The notes beneath the pieces are model-generated. The model made no database searches and had not been told where the DNA came from. It saw nothing but the letters and a program-made list of their open reading frames with translations. Both the position numbers and the translations under genes were made by a program. From Mycobacterium scrofulaceum (lineage in GTDB: Bacteria > Actinomycetota > Actinomycetes > Mycobacteriales > Mycobacteriaceae), in contig NZ_MVIJ01000002.1 of assembly GCF_002086735.1 (NCBI RefSeq), forward strand, positions 155,231-219,230: DNA of 64,000 nt, read 5' to 3'. Positions 1 through 8,022 of the stretch are shown in pieces (position 1 is the first letter of the stretch; every line of letters starts with the position of its first letter).

Positions 1-71
1 ACCAGGCCGCGGGCGGCGGCCACCCGGCAACCCTCGGCCACCAGCGCGCGCTGCTCGTCCAGGACCGTCAT
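1..71 (-). CDS. Partial CDS, N-terminus only, possibly class II aldolase/adducin family
   Basis: Only the first 23 codons are inside the window; the gene runs off the left edge. The ATG at 69-71 overlaps the TGA of the upstream dehydrogenase (ATGA), so it is the next gene of the same leftward aromatic-degradation operon. The visible peptide starts MTVLDEQRALVAEG and ends in an alanine-rich helix. This resembles the N-terminal helix of class II aldolase/adducin proteins, which often accompany such clusters, but that assignment is inference from very little sequence. Confidence 0.4.
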   Translation of the reverse strand, partial: MTVLDEQRALVAEGCRVAAARGL

Positions 72-862
72 CGCGGTGCGCCCAGCCCGAATCCGCCGTC
101 GGGGCGGACGGTTTCGCCGGTGATGCCGCGGGCGCGGTCGGAGGCCAGGAACACGAAACTCCACGCGTGGTCCTCCCCGGAGAGCGCCACGTTGAGCGGG
201 GAACGCGCGGCCACCTCCCGGGCCCGGTCGGGGGTGTCGTCCAGGCGGACACCGTCGAGGCCCAGGCTGGCCGGGCCGCGCAGGTCGGTGTTCAGCGTGC
301 CGCCCGGGGCCACCCCGTTGACCCGGATGTGCGGCGCCAGCTCGTGGGCCAGGGCGGCCACCAGCCCGCGGACGGCGAACTTCGACGACACGTACAGCGC
401 CCCGCCGCGCCCGGGATAGAACGACGACGCGGACCCGGTCAGCACGATCGAGGGCCCCGCCCCGGCGCGCAGCCGGGGGAGCGCCGCCTTGACCGACTGC
501 AGGTGGCTCAGCACGTTGGCGCGAAACATCTCGTCGAACGCGTCCGGGAGGTCGCCGGCGTCGATGTCGCCGACGCCCCGGTAGAAGTCGAAGATTCCGA
601 CGCAGTTGACCAGCGTGTCCAGCCCGCCGTGCGCGTCGACCGCGGCGGCGACCGCTCGTTCGTTGGCGTCGTGGGTGATGGCGTCGCCCTCGACGACCGC
701 GACGCCGGACAACTGCTCGCGCAGCCGGTCGCACTTCTCCGGATCACGTTCCAGCGCACATACTTTCGCGCCCTCGGCGAGAAACGCATCCAGCACCGCC
801 CGGCCGATCCCCGAACCGGCGCCGACGACCAGGGCGCGCTTGCCCTCAAGCCAGCCGGTCAT
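68..862 (-). CDS. Short-chain dehydrogenase, probable cis-dihydrodiol dehydrogenase
   Basis: This 264-residue protein is a classical SDR. The N-terminal nucleotide-binding motif GAGSGIG is at residues 14-20, the structural Asn is near 116, the catalytic Ser near 144, and the YxxxK pair is Tyr157/Lys161. Asp and Glu residues after the second strand favour NAD(H). It follows a Rieske dioxygenase in the operon, so the expected reaction is oxidation of the cis-dihydrodiol to a catechol, as for BphB/HcaB-type enzymes. The substrate cannot be read from sequence. Its ATG overlaps the preceding small gene by 17 bp, and its stop overlaps the next start. Confidence 0.85.
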   Translation of the reverse strand: MTGWLEGKRALVVGAGSGIGRAVLDAFLAEGAKVCALERDPEKCDRLREQLSGVAVVEGDAITHDANERAVAAAVDAHGGLDTLVNCVGIFDFYRGVGDIDAGDLPDAFDEMFRANVLSHLQSVKAALPRLRAGAGPSIVLTGSASSFYPGRGGALYVSSKFAVRGLVAALAHELAPHIRVNGVAPGGTLNTDLRGPASLGLDGVRLDDTPDRAREVAARSPLNVALSGEDHAWSFVFLASDRARGITGETVRPDGGFGLGAPR

Positions 863-1100
863 CGCCGCCCTCGGCTTTCCCGGGCAGTAGCGGCGCGCCG
901 CACTTGCCGACCATGGTCGCCAGTGTGCGGGCGTTCTGCCACGTCAGCGCCTCCAATTCCAGCGCGTCGAGGCTGATCGACCGCCCGGTTCTGGGTGCGC
1001 TGATCAGCAGCCGCGACCCGTTGCGGGTGTCCATCCGCCGCACCTCGACTTCGGCGAATTCGTTGGCCACCACGATGAGTTCGTCCATGCGTTCGTTCAC
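846..1100 (-). CDS. Small conserved protein in dioxygenase operon, function unknown
   Basis: The GTG at 1098-1100 overlaps the TGA of the dioxygenase beta gene, and the 84-residue frame ends 17 bp inside the dehydrogenase gene. That tight coupling is the main argument that it is real. The protein is soluble, with no signal peptide or membrane segment. It has a central stretch rich in Arg, Ser and Leu and a C-terminal Gly/Lys/Cys segment (VGKCGAPLLPGK). I see no metal-binding cluster that would make it a ferredoxin. It could be an accessory or assembly subunit of the oxygenase; this is inference from position only. Confidence 0.6.
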   Translation of the reverse strand: MNERMDELIVVANEFAEVEVRRMDTRNGSRLLISAPRTGRSISLDALELEALTWQNARTLATMVGKCGAPLLPGKAEGGDDRLA

Positions 1101-1615
1101 AGGAACACCGCCAAGTTCTGCATCCGCAGCACCGACTCGTCGACAAAGATGTTGCGCCGGGCCAGCTTCCAGCCATCGTCGCACCAGCGCAGCAGGTCCT
1201 CGCGACCGCACGACAGCACGGCGCTTTCGGTCACGTCGCCGCGGCTGCGGAACAGCAGCTCGGCCGACTCGACCAGCAGGTGTCCCGGGTTCTCGCCCTC
1301 GAAGGTGCGGACGTTGGTGATGAAGTGCCGCAGCCGCGACGGCGGATCCTCGGCCCAGGCGTGCTCGGTGCCCAGCCGCGCCACCCGCTGGCTCAGCGAG
1401 TACTTGTCCTCGTCGAAGTGCGCCATCCCCGGCGAGGTGTCGAATCCGGCGCCGCGCGCGGTGGTGACCCGCACCGGCATCACGTAGCGGACGTCGTCGG
1501 TCAGCGTCGCGAGCCACGCGTCGTACCGCTGGGCGTCCAGCAGGTAGGCCTCGTCCACCAGGAACTGGTGGGCCTGCAAGTGCCGAGAATCGTTGAACGC
1601 CAACGGCTTCCTCAT
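1097..1615 (-). CDS. Aromatic-ring-hydroxylating dioxygenase, beta subunit
   Basis: The 172-residue protein has the SnoaL/NTF2-like fold signature of ring-hydroxylating dioxygenase small subunits: an N-terminal QFLVDEAYLLD helix, a DDVRYVMPVRV strand and a C-terminal ARRNIFVDESVL strand. The beta subunit is structural and pairs with the Rieske alpha subunit encoded immediately upstream. The ATG at 1613-1615 overlaps the alpha stop codon (ATGA), which supports this start over one ten codons earlier. The length is typical of the HcaF/BphA2 group. Confidence 0.88.
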   Translation of the reverse strand: MRKPLAFNDSRHLQAHQFLVDEAYLLDAQRYDAWLATLTDDVRYVMPVRVTTARGAGFDTSPGMAHFDEDKYSLSQRVARLGTEHAWAEDPPSRLRHFITNVRTFEGENPGHLLVESAELLFRSRGDVTESAVLSCGREDLLRWCDDGWKLARRNIFVDESVLRMQNLAVFL

Positions 1616-2973
1616 GCGCGGGCCCCTTGCAGGTAATCGGCCCACAAGTTCAGCAGCGCGCGCTGGTTGTGCTCGTTGTAGCCGACCTGCGCGCGTCCCG
1701 GACCGTGGAACGACTCAGGCGGCAGCGGTTCGACCACGGGGCCGCCGTCGGGCAGCAGGCCCATCCGGCTGTTGAGCAGCAGCCGCCGCGCCATGGATCC
1801 GCCGGCCGTCGTGGTCAGCGACACCCAGTTCTCAACGTCGTCCTGCTCGAACATGCCGGTCGAGCCGAAACACATCAAATACGCCTTGTACGAATCCTGT
1901 TTGTACTGGTCGGGAGCGGCGGAGTCCACCGCGAACCACGAGCAGACCTCGGTTTCGTTCTCGCTGATCGGCTGCCAGAGCCGGATCGAGATGAACGGCA
2001 GGGTCTCGTCGGCCCGGCCGTCACGCACCTTGGGCCAGTTGTGCACGAAGCTGAGATTCGGAAAGCAGGTGGCGGCCGAGATCATGAAACCGTCCTCACC
2101 GACCATCCGCTGTTGCCGCGGCGTCCAGACGCCTTTGACGCGGCCGATCATCTCGTCGGGATAGCCGACGTAGCGCATCCTCTCGTCGAAGCTGCCCGGG
2201 GGAAGTTTGTAGGTGGTGCCCCCGCCGCGGTGCGCCCAGTAGGTGGCGCCGTCCTTGCGCTTCTGCGCTTTCGGCTCGCGGAACAGGCCGATGTCGACGA
2301 TCGACGCGTGGGTGTGCGGCGTGTGGTACATGTCGCCGGCGAAGTTCTCGGCACCGATCTTCCAGTTGGCCTTGATGCGCCAGCGCTGCGGCCCCCGCAC
2401 TTCCAGGCCCCCGGCGCTCTGTTTGGTGTAGAAGTCCAGATAGAACCTGAAGTCGCCGAGGAAGTCCTCGAGCGGTTCGGCGTCGGCGTCCATGTTGATG
2501 AACAGCAGGCCGTTGTAGCTCGCGAATTGCGGTGCGAGCAGCAAGTTTTGGGTGCTTCTGGGGTACCCCTCCTCGCCGCCGTAGGCCTCCCGGTGGAACG
2601 GCAGGCCGGTGAGCCGGCCGTCGTTGCGGTAGGTCCAGCCGTGATACGGGCAGCGGAAATTGGAGGCGTTGCCCATCTCGGCGCGGCACACCTGCATGCC
2701 GCGGTGCAAGCACATGTTGAACAGCGCCCGCACCTGGCCCCCGGCGTCGCGCGTGATGATGAAGGAGTCGTCGAGGACCCGGCGCACGACGTAGTCGCCG
2801 TCCCGCGGAATCTCGGACTCGTGCGCCACGAACGTCCACGCCCGGCCGAACAGTCGCTCCTTCTCGAGCGCGAACAGTTCCCTGTCGTTGTAGACGTGGG
2901 CGGGGATCATCCCCTCGCGGACGGCGGCGAATACGTGGTCCAGGCCGTCGATGGCCTCGCGCCGGACTGTCAC
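1612..2973 (-). CDS. Aromatic-ring-hydroxylating dioxygenase, Rieske alpha subunit
   Basis: This 453-residue catalytic subunit carries a Rieske [2Fe-2S] motif with Cys88/His90 and Cys108/His111. The mononuclear iron site is DMYHTPHTH at 214-222, giving Asp214, His217 and His222. It should insert both atoms of O2 into an aromatic ring to form a cis-dihydrodiol, taking electrons from a ferredoxin and reductase that are not encoded in the visible part. Translation starts at a GTG with an AGGCGG-like upstream site. It is first gene of the leftward operon and has a 312-bp divergent promoter region with a long palindrome. The natural substrate (phenylpropionate-, biphenyl- or benzoate-like) is undetermined. 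Confidence 0.9.
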   Translation of the reverse strand: MTVRREAIDGLDHVFAAVREGMIPAHVYNDRELFALEKERLFGRAWTFVAHESEIPRDGDYVVRRVLDDSFIITRDAGGQVRALFNMCLHRGMQVCRAEMGNASNFRCPYHGWTYRNDGRLTGLPFHREAYGGEEGYPRSTQNLLLAPQFASYNGLLFINMDADAEPLEDFLGDFRFYLDFYTKQSAGGLEVRGPQRWRIKANWKIGAENFAGDMYHTPHTHASIVDIGLFREPKAQKRKDGATYWAHRGGGTTYKLPPGSFDERMRYVGYPDEMIGRVKGVWTPRQQRMVGEDGFMISAATCFPNLSFVHNWPKVRDGRADETLPFISIRLWQPISENETEVCSWFAVDSAAPDQYKQDSYKAYLMCFGSTGMFEQDDVENWVSLTTTAGGSMARRLLLNSRMGLLPDGGPVVEPLPPESFHGPGRAQVGYNEHNQRALLNLWADYLQGARA

Positions 2974-3285
2974 GGTAACCGCCTCACGCCGCCGTTTATC
3001 TGCTCTGCAGAGATGCCTTCCGCTAAGTAGAATCCCGCATCCACCCGCCGCCGGTCAAACACCCACGGATAGTGCCGCTCACCCGGCACTATCCGTGGTC
3101 AGGTATTTACAAGAATGCTTTGTGGTAACTCACAGGTTGCTACCAAACACGCGGCCAGAATGCCGGGATACGGTGGTCACGTCAGCTCTGCTGCGCAGGT
3201 GAGCGCGCGGTTAACCAAGGGGTAACGAGTCGATTCTGCGTGCGTTGCTATCCGTCGGCGGCGCATCTGAGGGAGGACTGGTGCA
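2974..3285. other. Divergent intergenic region between dioxygenase operon and DUF2231-Rieske gene
   Basis: No credible gene lies in these 312 bp. They must contain the promoters for both divergent operons. Visible elements are the 15-bp perfect inverted repeat at 3063-3098, a TGGTA-N13-TACCA dyad at 3123-3145, a GTTAACC-AAG-GGGTAAC near-palindrome at 3210-3226, and the AGGA-type ribosome site at 3271-3277 for the rightward gene. Confidence 0.7.
3063..3098. promoter_or_regulatory. Perfect 15-bp inverted repeat, candidate operator of the dioxygenase operon
   Basis: CCACGGATAGTGCCG at 3063-3077 is followed by a 6-nt spacer and its exact reverse complement at 3084-3098. It lies about 90 bp upstream of the dioxygenase alpha start. 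No T-run follows and it is not at the end of a gene, so an operator is more likely than a terminator. The binding regulator is not identified and may lie beyond the left edge. Confidence 0.6.
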
Positions 3286-4257
3286 ATGGCTGCTCGATCA
3301 CCGGATGGTCGGTTGCAGAAACTCGGAGCGCGAGTGGTGTCCGCCATCGGGCGTCAAGAGTGGCTGGACCGGCCGAGCTACCGGTTCGAGCACCTGCTGA
3401 GCTTCGCATTCAACGGCTTGGGTAGCGCGCGCAACACCGTTACCAACGCGCTGCACGGAGTGTGGCTCGGCCACCCGGTGCACCCGCCCCTGGCGTCGCT
3501 GACGAGTGGCGCGCTGGGCACCACCGTCGCGCTGGACGCCCTCAGCCTGCTGCCCGGGCAGCCCGCGACCGAGGTGCGCGACGCGTCGAAGTTCGCGTCG
3601 CGCGCCCTGGGGGTGGGGATCCTGGCCAGCATCGGGTCGGCCGTCACCGGCGTCACCGACTGGCAGCACACCCACGAGGCCGACCGCCGGGTCGGCGCCG
3701 TGCACGGGCTGGTGAACCTGGCCGCCACCGCGCTGTACGCGCAATCCTGGTGGGAGCGCCGCCGGGGCCGGCACGGCCGCGGCATCGCCCTGACCGCACT
3801 CGGTTACGGCATCACCGTCGCGGGCAGCTACCTCGGCGGGGCGTTGGTGTTCGAGTCCGGTGTCGGCATCGACCAGTCGGGCGCGCGGCTGCGTACCACG
3901 CAATGGACGCCGGTGCTCCCCGCGAGTTCCCTGAACGGGAAGCCGGTGCGGGTGGAGGTCGACGGGGTGGGTCTGGTGGTGTGTCAGACCAAGCCGGGGG
4001 AGGTCGCGGCGTTCGGGGAACTGTGCCCGCACCTGGCGGCTCCCATGGCCGACGGCTGGGTCGACCGCGGCCGGCTCGTATGCCCTTGGCACGGTTCGTG
4101 GTTCGCGGCCGAGTCGGGAGACGTCCTGCGCGGCCCCGCGGCGGCCCCGCTGCCGTGCTATCAGGCCAGATTGGTCAACGGAATGGTCGAGGTTCGAGGC
4201 GAGCCCGAGCCCGCGCTCGGTGGAGCGGCGGGAATCGGAGAAGGGGAAGGCAAATGA
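3286..4257 (+). CDS. DUF2231 membrane protein with C-terminal Rieske [2Fe-2S] domain
   Basis: In this 323-residue two-domain protein, residues about 55-190 form a DUF2231-type segment with several hydrophobic helices and conserved His residues (HPVHPPLA at 63-70). Residues 205-305 form a Rieske domain with Cys247/His249 and Cys266/His269. The likely role is membrane-linked electron transfer, but the partner is unknown. The ATG at 3286 follows a strong GGGAGGA site. Its TGA overlaps the start of the hemerythrin gene, so the two are translationally coupled, which suggests a shared redox or O2/H2O2-related function. Confidence 0.8.
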   Translation: MAARSPDGRLQKLGARVVSAIGRQEWLDRPSYRFEHLLSFAFNGLGSARNTVTNALHGVWLGHPVHPPLASLTSGALGTTVALDALSLLPGQPATEVRDASKFASRALGVGILASIGSAVTGVTDWQHTHEADRRVGAVHGLVNLAATALYAQSWWERRRGRHGRGIALTALGYGITVAGSYLGGALVFESGVGIDQSGARLRTTQWTPVLPASSLNGKPVRVEVDGVGLVVCQTKPGEVAAFGELCPHLAAPMADGWVDRGRLVCPWHGSWFAAESGDVLRGPAAAPLPCYQARLVNGMVEVRGEPEPALGGAAGIGEGEGK

Positions 4258-4739
4258 ACGCTTACGACGTCCTGAAAGAACACCACATCGTGATCAAAGG
4301 CCTCGGTCGCAAGATCAGCGAGGCGCCGGTGAACAGCGAAGAGCGGCATGCCCTGTTCGACGACATGCTGATCGAGCTCGACATTCACTTTCGCATCGAG
4401 GACGACCTGTACTACCCGGCCCTCAAGGACGCCACCAAGCTGATCGCGGTCGCCCACGCGGAACACCGCCAGGTGGTCGACCAGCTCTCCGTTCTGCTCA
4501 AGACTCCGCAGAGCTCGCCGGGTTACGAGGACGAATGGAACTCCTTCAAGACCGTGCTCGAGGCGCACGCCGACGAGGAGGAGCGCGACCTGATTCCGGC
4601 TCCGCCCGAGGTGAAGATCACCGACGCGGAGCTCGAGGAACTGGGCAACAAGATGGCCGCGAAGATGGAGCAATACCGGGGCTCCGCGCTGTACAAGATG
4701 CGGACCAAGGGGCGCGCGGCGCTGGTGCGCTCGCTGTAA
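4254..4739 (+). CDS. Hemerythrin-like HHE protein, Rv2633c counterpart
   Basis: The 161-residue protein is predicted all-helical, with di-iron ligand candidates His10/His11, His45, Glu49, His71, His105 and Glu109 in an HHE hemerythrin pattern. Length and sequence agree closely with my memory of M. tuberculosis Rv2633c, for which H2O2-decomposing (catalase-like) activity and a non-heme di-iron centre have been reported. The start codon overlaps the preceding stop (ATGA) and has an AGGGGAAGG site. A soluble cytoplasmic location is expected. Rv2633c lies beside Rv2632c in M. tuberculosis, whereas here the pca cluster intervenes. Confidence 0.88.
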   Translation: MNAYDVLKEHHIVIKGLGRKISEAPVNSEERHALFDDMLIELDIHFRIEDDLYYPALKDATKLIAVAHAEHRQVVDQLSVLLKTPQSSPGYEDEWNSFKTVLEAHADEEERDLIPAPPEVKITDAELEELGNKMAAKMEQYRGSALYKMRTKGRAALVRSL

Positions 4740-4800
4740 CGCCGGCCGCCCCGCCCATTCGCTCCGGTGCGCGGGGCCGTCCAGAGTAGCGTCTCGACTC

Positions 4801-5556
4801 ATGAACCCCGGGTGTGTCGCGTCTCAGGGTGACATCACGGCCGAGATCGCCGCCATCGCAGCCGAATACCGGGGGAGCGAGGCGCTGCCGCGGCTCGACT
4901 ACCCGCCCTACCGCGGCACCGCCCTGCGCCACCCCAACCAGCCCCTGGTTTCGGTCGATCCCGAAGAGGTCGAACGCTGGGCGCCATGCTTCGGCCAGCA
5001 GGACGTGGACCCGCTCGAGGCCGACCTGACGGCCGGCCACCCGGGCCCGCCCCAGGGGGAGCGCTTGATCGTCGCGGGGCGCGTGCTCGACGGGTCGGGC
5101 CGACCGGTGGCGGGGCAGCTGATGGAGATCTGGCAGGCCAACGCCGCCGGCCGCTACCGCCACCAGCGCGACCGGCACCCGGCCCCGCTCGACCCCAACT
5201 TCACCGGCGCCGGGCGGTGCCTGACCGGGTCCGACGGCTCGTACCGCTTCCTGACCATCAAGCCCGGCCCGTACCCGTGGCGCAACCACCGCAACGCGTG
5301 GCGCCCCGCGCACATCCACTTCTCCGTCTTCGGGACCGCGTTCCCGCAGCGCCTGGTCACCCAGATGTACTTCCCCGGCGACCCGCTGTTCGACCTGGAC
5401 CCGATCTTCCAGTCCGTCCTCGACCCCGCCGCGCGCCGACTCCTGATCGCCCGCTACGACCACGACCTCACCGAGCCGGAGTACGCGACCGGCTATCGGT
5501 GGGACGTCGTGCTGGGCGGTGACGCCCGGACGCCGACCGAGGCCGACGATGGGTGA
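4801..5556 (+). CDS. pcaH: Protocatechuate 3,4-dioxygenase beta subunit
   Basis: This intradiol ring-cleavage dioxygenase subunit of 251 residues binds the catalytic Fe(III). The four ligands are visible as Tyr119, Tyr158, His171 and His173; their spacing (39, 13 and 2 residues) equals that of the well-studied Pseudomonas beta subunit. The segment NHRNAWRPAHIHF is diagnostic. The N-terminal region (to about 85) contains the usual PcaH leader with the YPPYRGT segment. It converts protocatechuate to 3-carboxy-cis,cis-muconate together with PcaG. The next gene starts 8 bp inside its 3' end. Only a short leader (about 60 bp) separates it from the hemerythrin gene, so cotranscription is possible. 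Confidence 0.93.
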   Translation: MNPGCVASQGDITAEIAAIAAEYRGSEALPRLDYPPYRGTALRHPNQPLVSVDPEEVERWAPCFGQQDVDPLEADLTAGHPGPPQGERLIVAGRVLDGSGRPVAGQLMEIWQANAAGRYRHQRDRHPAPLDPNFTGAGRCLTGSDGSYRFLTIKPGPYPWRNHRNAWRPAHIHFSVFGTAFPQRLVTQMYFPGDPLFDLDPIFQSVLDPAARRLLIARYDHDLTEPEYATGYRWDVVLGGDARTPTEADDG

Positions 5557-6121
5557 ATGTGCGTGCACGCCAGGGCAGACGGTGGGCCCCTTCCTCGACC
5601 TAGGCTTGCCCTATCCCGGTGACAGCGCCCTGGTCGGCGACGGGCGGCCGGGCGCCCTCCGGCTGCGCGGCACGGTCTACGACGGCGCCGGCGACGGCGT
5701 GCCGGACGCCCTGGTCGAGCTGTGGCAAACCGACGGCAGCGGGCGGATAGTGCGACGGCCCGGTTCGCTGCGCCGCGGCGATCGCGACGATGCCGCGTTC
5801 ACGGGATGGGGTCGCTGCGCGACCGATCCCGCCGGTCATTACGGCTTCACCACCGTGGCGCCCGGCTCGGCGGGCGACGGGCGGCCGCCGTTCTTCGCCC
5901 TCACCGTGTTCGCGCGGGGCCTGCTGGACCGATTGTTCACCCGCGCCTACCTGCCCGGCGGCGACCCGGGCGCCGATCCGCTGCTGGCGGGCCTCGACGC
6001 CGGGCGGCGCGCCACGCTGCTCTGCGTCGCCGAAACGGATTGCCCGGGTTACCGTTTCGACATCCACCTGCAGGGCCCGCGTGAAACGGTGTTCCTGGCG
6101 TACCGGGACGGCGGACGATGA
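5549..6121 (+). CDS. pcaG: Protocatechuate 3,4-dioxygenase alpha subunit
   Basis: The 190-residue protein is a structural partner of PcaH with the same beta-sandwich. It begins with the typical TPGQTVGPFLDLGLPY segment and has the VELWQTDGSGR strand, but it lacks the Tyr/Tyr/His/His iron set, as expected for alpha subunits. The chosen ATG at 5549 overlaps pcaH by 8 bp; a start ten codons upstream would extend the protein without matching the family. Its own TGA overlaps the pcaB ATG. It acts in the cytoplasm in the beta-ketoadipate pathway. Confidence 0.92.
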   Translation: MGECACTPGQTVGPFLDLGLPYPGDSALVGDGRPGALRLRGTVYDGAGDGVPDALVELWQTDGSGRIVRRPGSLRRGDRDDAAFTGWGRCATDPAGHYGFTTVAPGSAGDGRPPFFALTVFARGLLDRLFTRAYLPGGDPGADPLLAGLDAGRRATLLCVAETDCPGYRFDIHLQGPRETVFLAYRDGGR

Positions 6122-7347
6122 CCAACCTGTTGTGGCCGGGAGACCATCGCGCCGGCGAGCACATGAGCGACCGGGCGCTGCTGGCGTCGATGGTCGCGGT
6201 GGAATCCGCCTGGCTGGACGCCCTGGTGGCCGCGGGCCTGGCGCCCCGGGAGTGCGACGGCGCCGATCTGCCGATGTTGTTGACCGCCAACGATTGTGAA
6301 GCCGTGGCGGTCGCCGCCGAGGGCGGCGGCAACCCGGTGATCGGCCTCGTCGCCCTGCTGCGGGAGCGTGCCGCGCCGGCCGTGGCGCCGTGGATTCATC
6401 GCGGCCTGACCAGTCAGGACGTCCTGGACACCGGACTGATGCTCGGCGTGCGCGAGGTCGCGGGCGAGCTGGCCGCGCAGCTCAGGGGCCAGGCCTTGAC
6501 GCTGACCGAACTCGCGGCCCTGCACCGGGGGACGCCCATGGTGGCACGCACCCTCACCCAGGACGCGGCGCCGACCACGTTCGGGGCGAAGGTGGCCGGC
6601 TGGCTGAACGGCGTCGTGGACGCCTTCGAGGGGTTGGCCACGCTCACCACACCCGTCCAGATCGGCGGGGCCGCCGGAACATTGGCGGCCACCACCGAGC
6701 TCGCCGCGCTGGTGACCGGCACCGACGACCCGGCCGTGGTCTCCGCCGGTTTGGTGCGTAACGCGGCAACGGCGTTGGGTTTGGTCGCCCGGTTCCCCTG
6801 GCACACGACGCGGACCCCGGTCACCGCCGCCGCGGACGCGTTCGTCGGCTGCACCGACGCGTGGGGCCGGATCGCCGCGGACCTCGTCACCATGGCCCGC
6901 CCGGAGATCGGTGAGCTGAGCGAGCCGGGCGGCGAGCACCGCGGACGTTCGTCGGCGATGCCGCACAAACGAAATCCCGTGTTGTCCATCCTGATTCGCC
7001 GGGCCGCGGTGTCCGCGCCGCAGCTGGCGGCGACCCTGCACACCGCCGCGGCGCTGGCCAACGACGAGCGGCCGGACGGCGCATGGCACGCCGAATGGGA
7101 CACCCTGCGCACCCTGGCCCGGCGCACCGTCGTCGCCGGGTCGCAGTGCGGCGAGCTGCTGGCGGGGCTGGCGGTGCACGCCGAGCGGATGTCGGAGAAC
7201 CTGGACGCCGCCGACGTGTTGGGGGAACAACAGGCGATCGCCGAGCTGGTCGGGGAGCCGCCGTCGCCGACCTACTTCGGTGCGGTGGACCGGCTGATCG
7301 ACGAGAGCCTGGACCGCGCCCGGCGAACGCTCGGTCAGCGCTGGTAG
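6118..7347 (+). CDS. pcaB: 3-carboxy-cis,cis-muconate cycloisomerase
   Basis: This 409-residue member of the fumarase/aspartase superfamily has the signature loop SSAMPHKRNP at 278-287 and the TSQDVLDTG segment at 98-106. It lactonises 3-carboxy-cis,cis-muconate to 4-carboxymuconolactone, the step after PcaHG. The ATG overlaps the pcaG stop. No pcaC, pcaD or thiolase genes follow, so the rest of the pathway must be encoded elsewhere. The last 13 bp overlap the 3' end of the convergent TetR gene. Confidence 0.92.
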   Translation: MTNLLWPGDHRAGEHMSDRALLASMVAVESAWLDALVAAGLAPRECDGADLPMLLTANDCEAVAVAAEGGGNPVIGLVALLRERAAPAVAPWIHRGLTSQDVLDTGLMLGVREVAGELAAQLRGQALTLTELAALHRGTPMVARTLTQDAAPTTFGAKVAGWLNGVVDAFEGLATLTTPVQIGGAAGTLAATTELAALVTGTDDPAVVSAGLVRNAATALGLVARFPWHTTRTPVTAAADAFVGCTDAWGRIAADLVTMARPEIGELSEPGGEHRGRSSAMPHKRNPVLSILIRRAAVSAPQLAATLHTAAALANDERPDGAWHAEWDTLRTLARRTVVAGSQCGELLAGLAVHAERMSENLDAADVLGEQQAIAELVGEPPSPTYFGAVDRLIDESLDRARRTLGQRW

Positions 7348-7982
7348 ATGCTGGCCAGCCAGATGTGCAGCAGCGTGTCGACCGCCCGGTCCTCGGGCAT
7401 CGCCTCGTCCTCGGCGGTGAACGTCGCGGCCATCACCCGCTCGCTCAACATGTTGAGGGCGACCGACAGCTGTTCGGCCGGGACGGTGTCGGGGGCGGCG
7501 CCCCGACCGCGCTCCGCCTTGATGGCCGCCGTGGTCAACGAGATCCACCGCTGCATGAGCGTGGACCACAACTGCCGCACCTCCGGGTTGGTCGCCTTCG
7601 CCGCGGCGCCGGCCACGGCGACCGCCGGATGCGAACCCGACACCTCGAAGAACGCCTCGATGCGCGCGCGCCACAGCTCCGCCGGGTCGCCGGAGGAGAT
7701 GCCGCCGAGCGCCCTGAGGGCCGCCTGCGCCTTGCTGTTCATCTGGTCGAGCAGCGACAGCAGCACCGCGTTCTTCGACGGGAAATAGAAGTAGAAGGTG
7801 GGCCGCGAAATCCCCGCGCCCTTTGCTAGATCGTCCACCGAAAAGTCGGCCAGCGGCCGTTCCTGCAGAAGCCGCTCCGCGGTGGCCAGGATCGCCCGCT
7901 CCCGGTCGTCGCCCGAGTGCGGCGCCGACCGGCGGCCCCGCGAGGCATGCAGGTACTTGGTCTGTGTCGGGAGGTTGGACAC
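7335..7982 (-). CDS. TetR-family regulator, EthR-like
   Basis: In this 215-residue repressor the DNA-binding domain spans residues 25-75, with the helix-turn-helix DFSVDDLAKGAGISRPTFYF. The sequence resembles EthR (Rv3855) over most of its length, including RGRR near the N-terminus, the SGDDRE segment and the C-terminal HIWLASIY. No ethA-type monooxygenase is adjacent, so it is more likely a paralogue that controls the neighbouring pca genes or itself. The GTG at 7982 gives a length like EthR; longer upstream in-frame sequence does not look coding. TGTCGATTAAG repeats lie just upstream. Confidence 0.85.
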   Translation of the reverse strand: MSNLPTQTKYLHASRGRRSAPHSGDDRERAILATAERLLQERPLADFSVDDLAKGAGISRPTFYFYFPSKNAVLLSLLDQMNSKAQAALRALGGISSGDPAELWRARIEAFFEVSGSHPAVAVAGAAAKATNPEVRQLWSTLMQRWISLTTAAIKAERGRGAAPDTVPAEQLSVALNMLSERVMAATFTAEDEAMPEDRAVDTLLHIWLASIYQR

Positions 7983-8022
7983 GCCCGTTACTGTTGGGCA
8001 CGCCGATATACGCGAACGAAAC

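Noticed and set aside
3210..3226. SigF promoter before the DUF2231-Rieske gene (GGTTA and GGGTAA)
   Set aside because: The two elements are only 6 bp apart; a SigF promoter needs 15-17 bp.
7335..7982. Calling the TetR gene ethR itself
   Set aside because: Similarity is high but no ethA-type monooxygenase is adjacent and the context is pca; a paralogue is safer.
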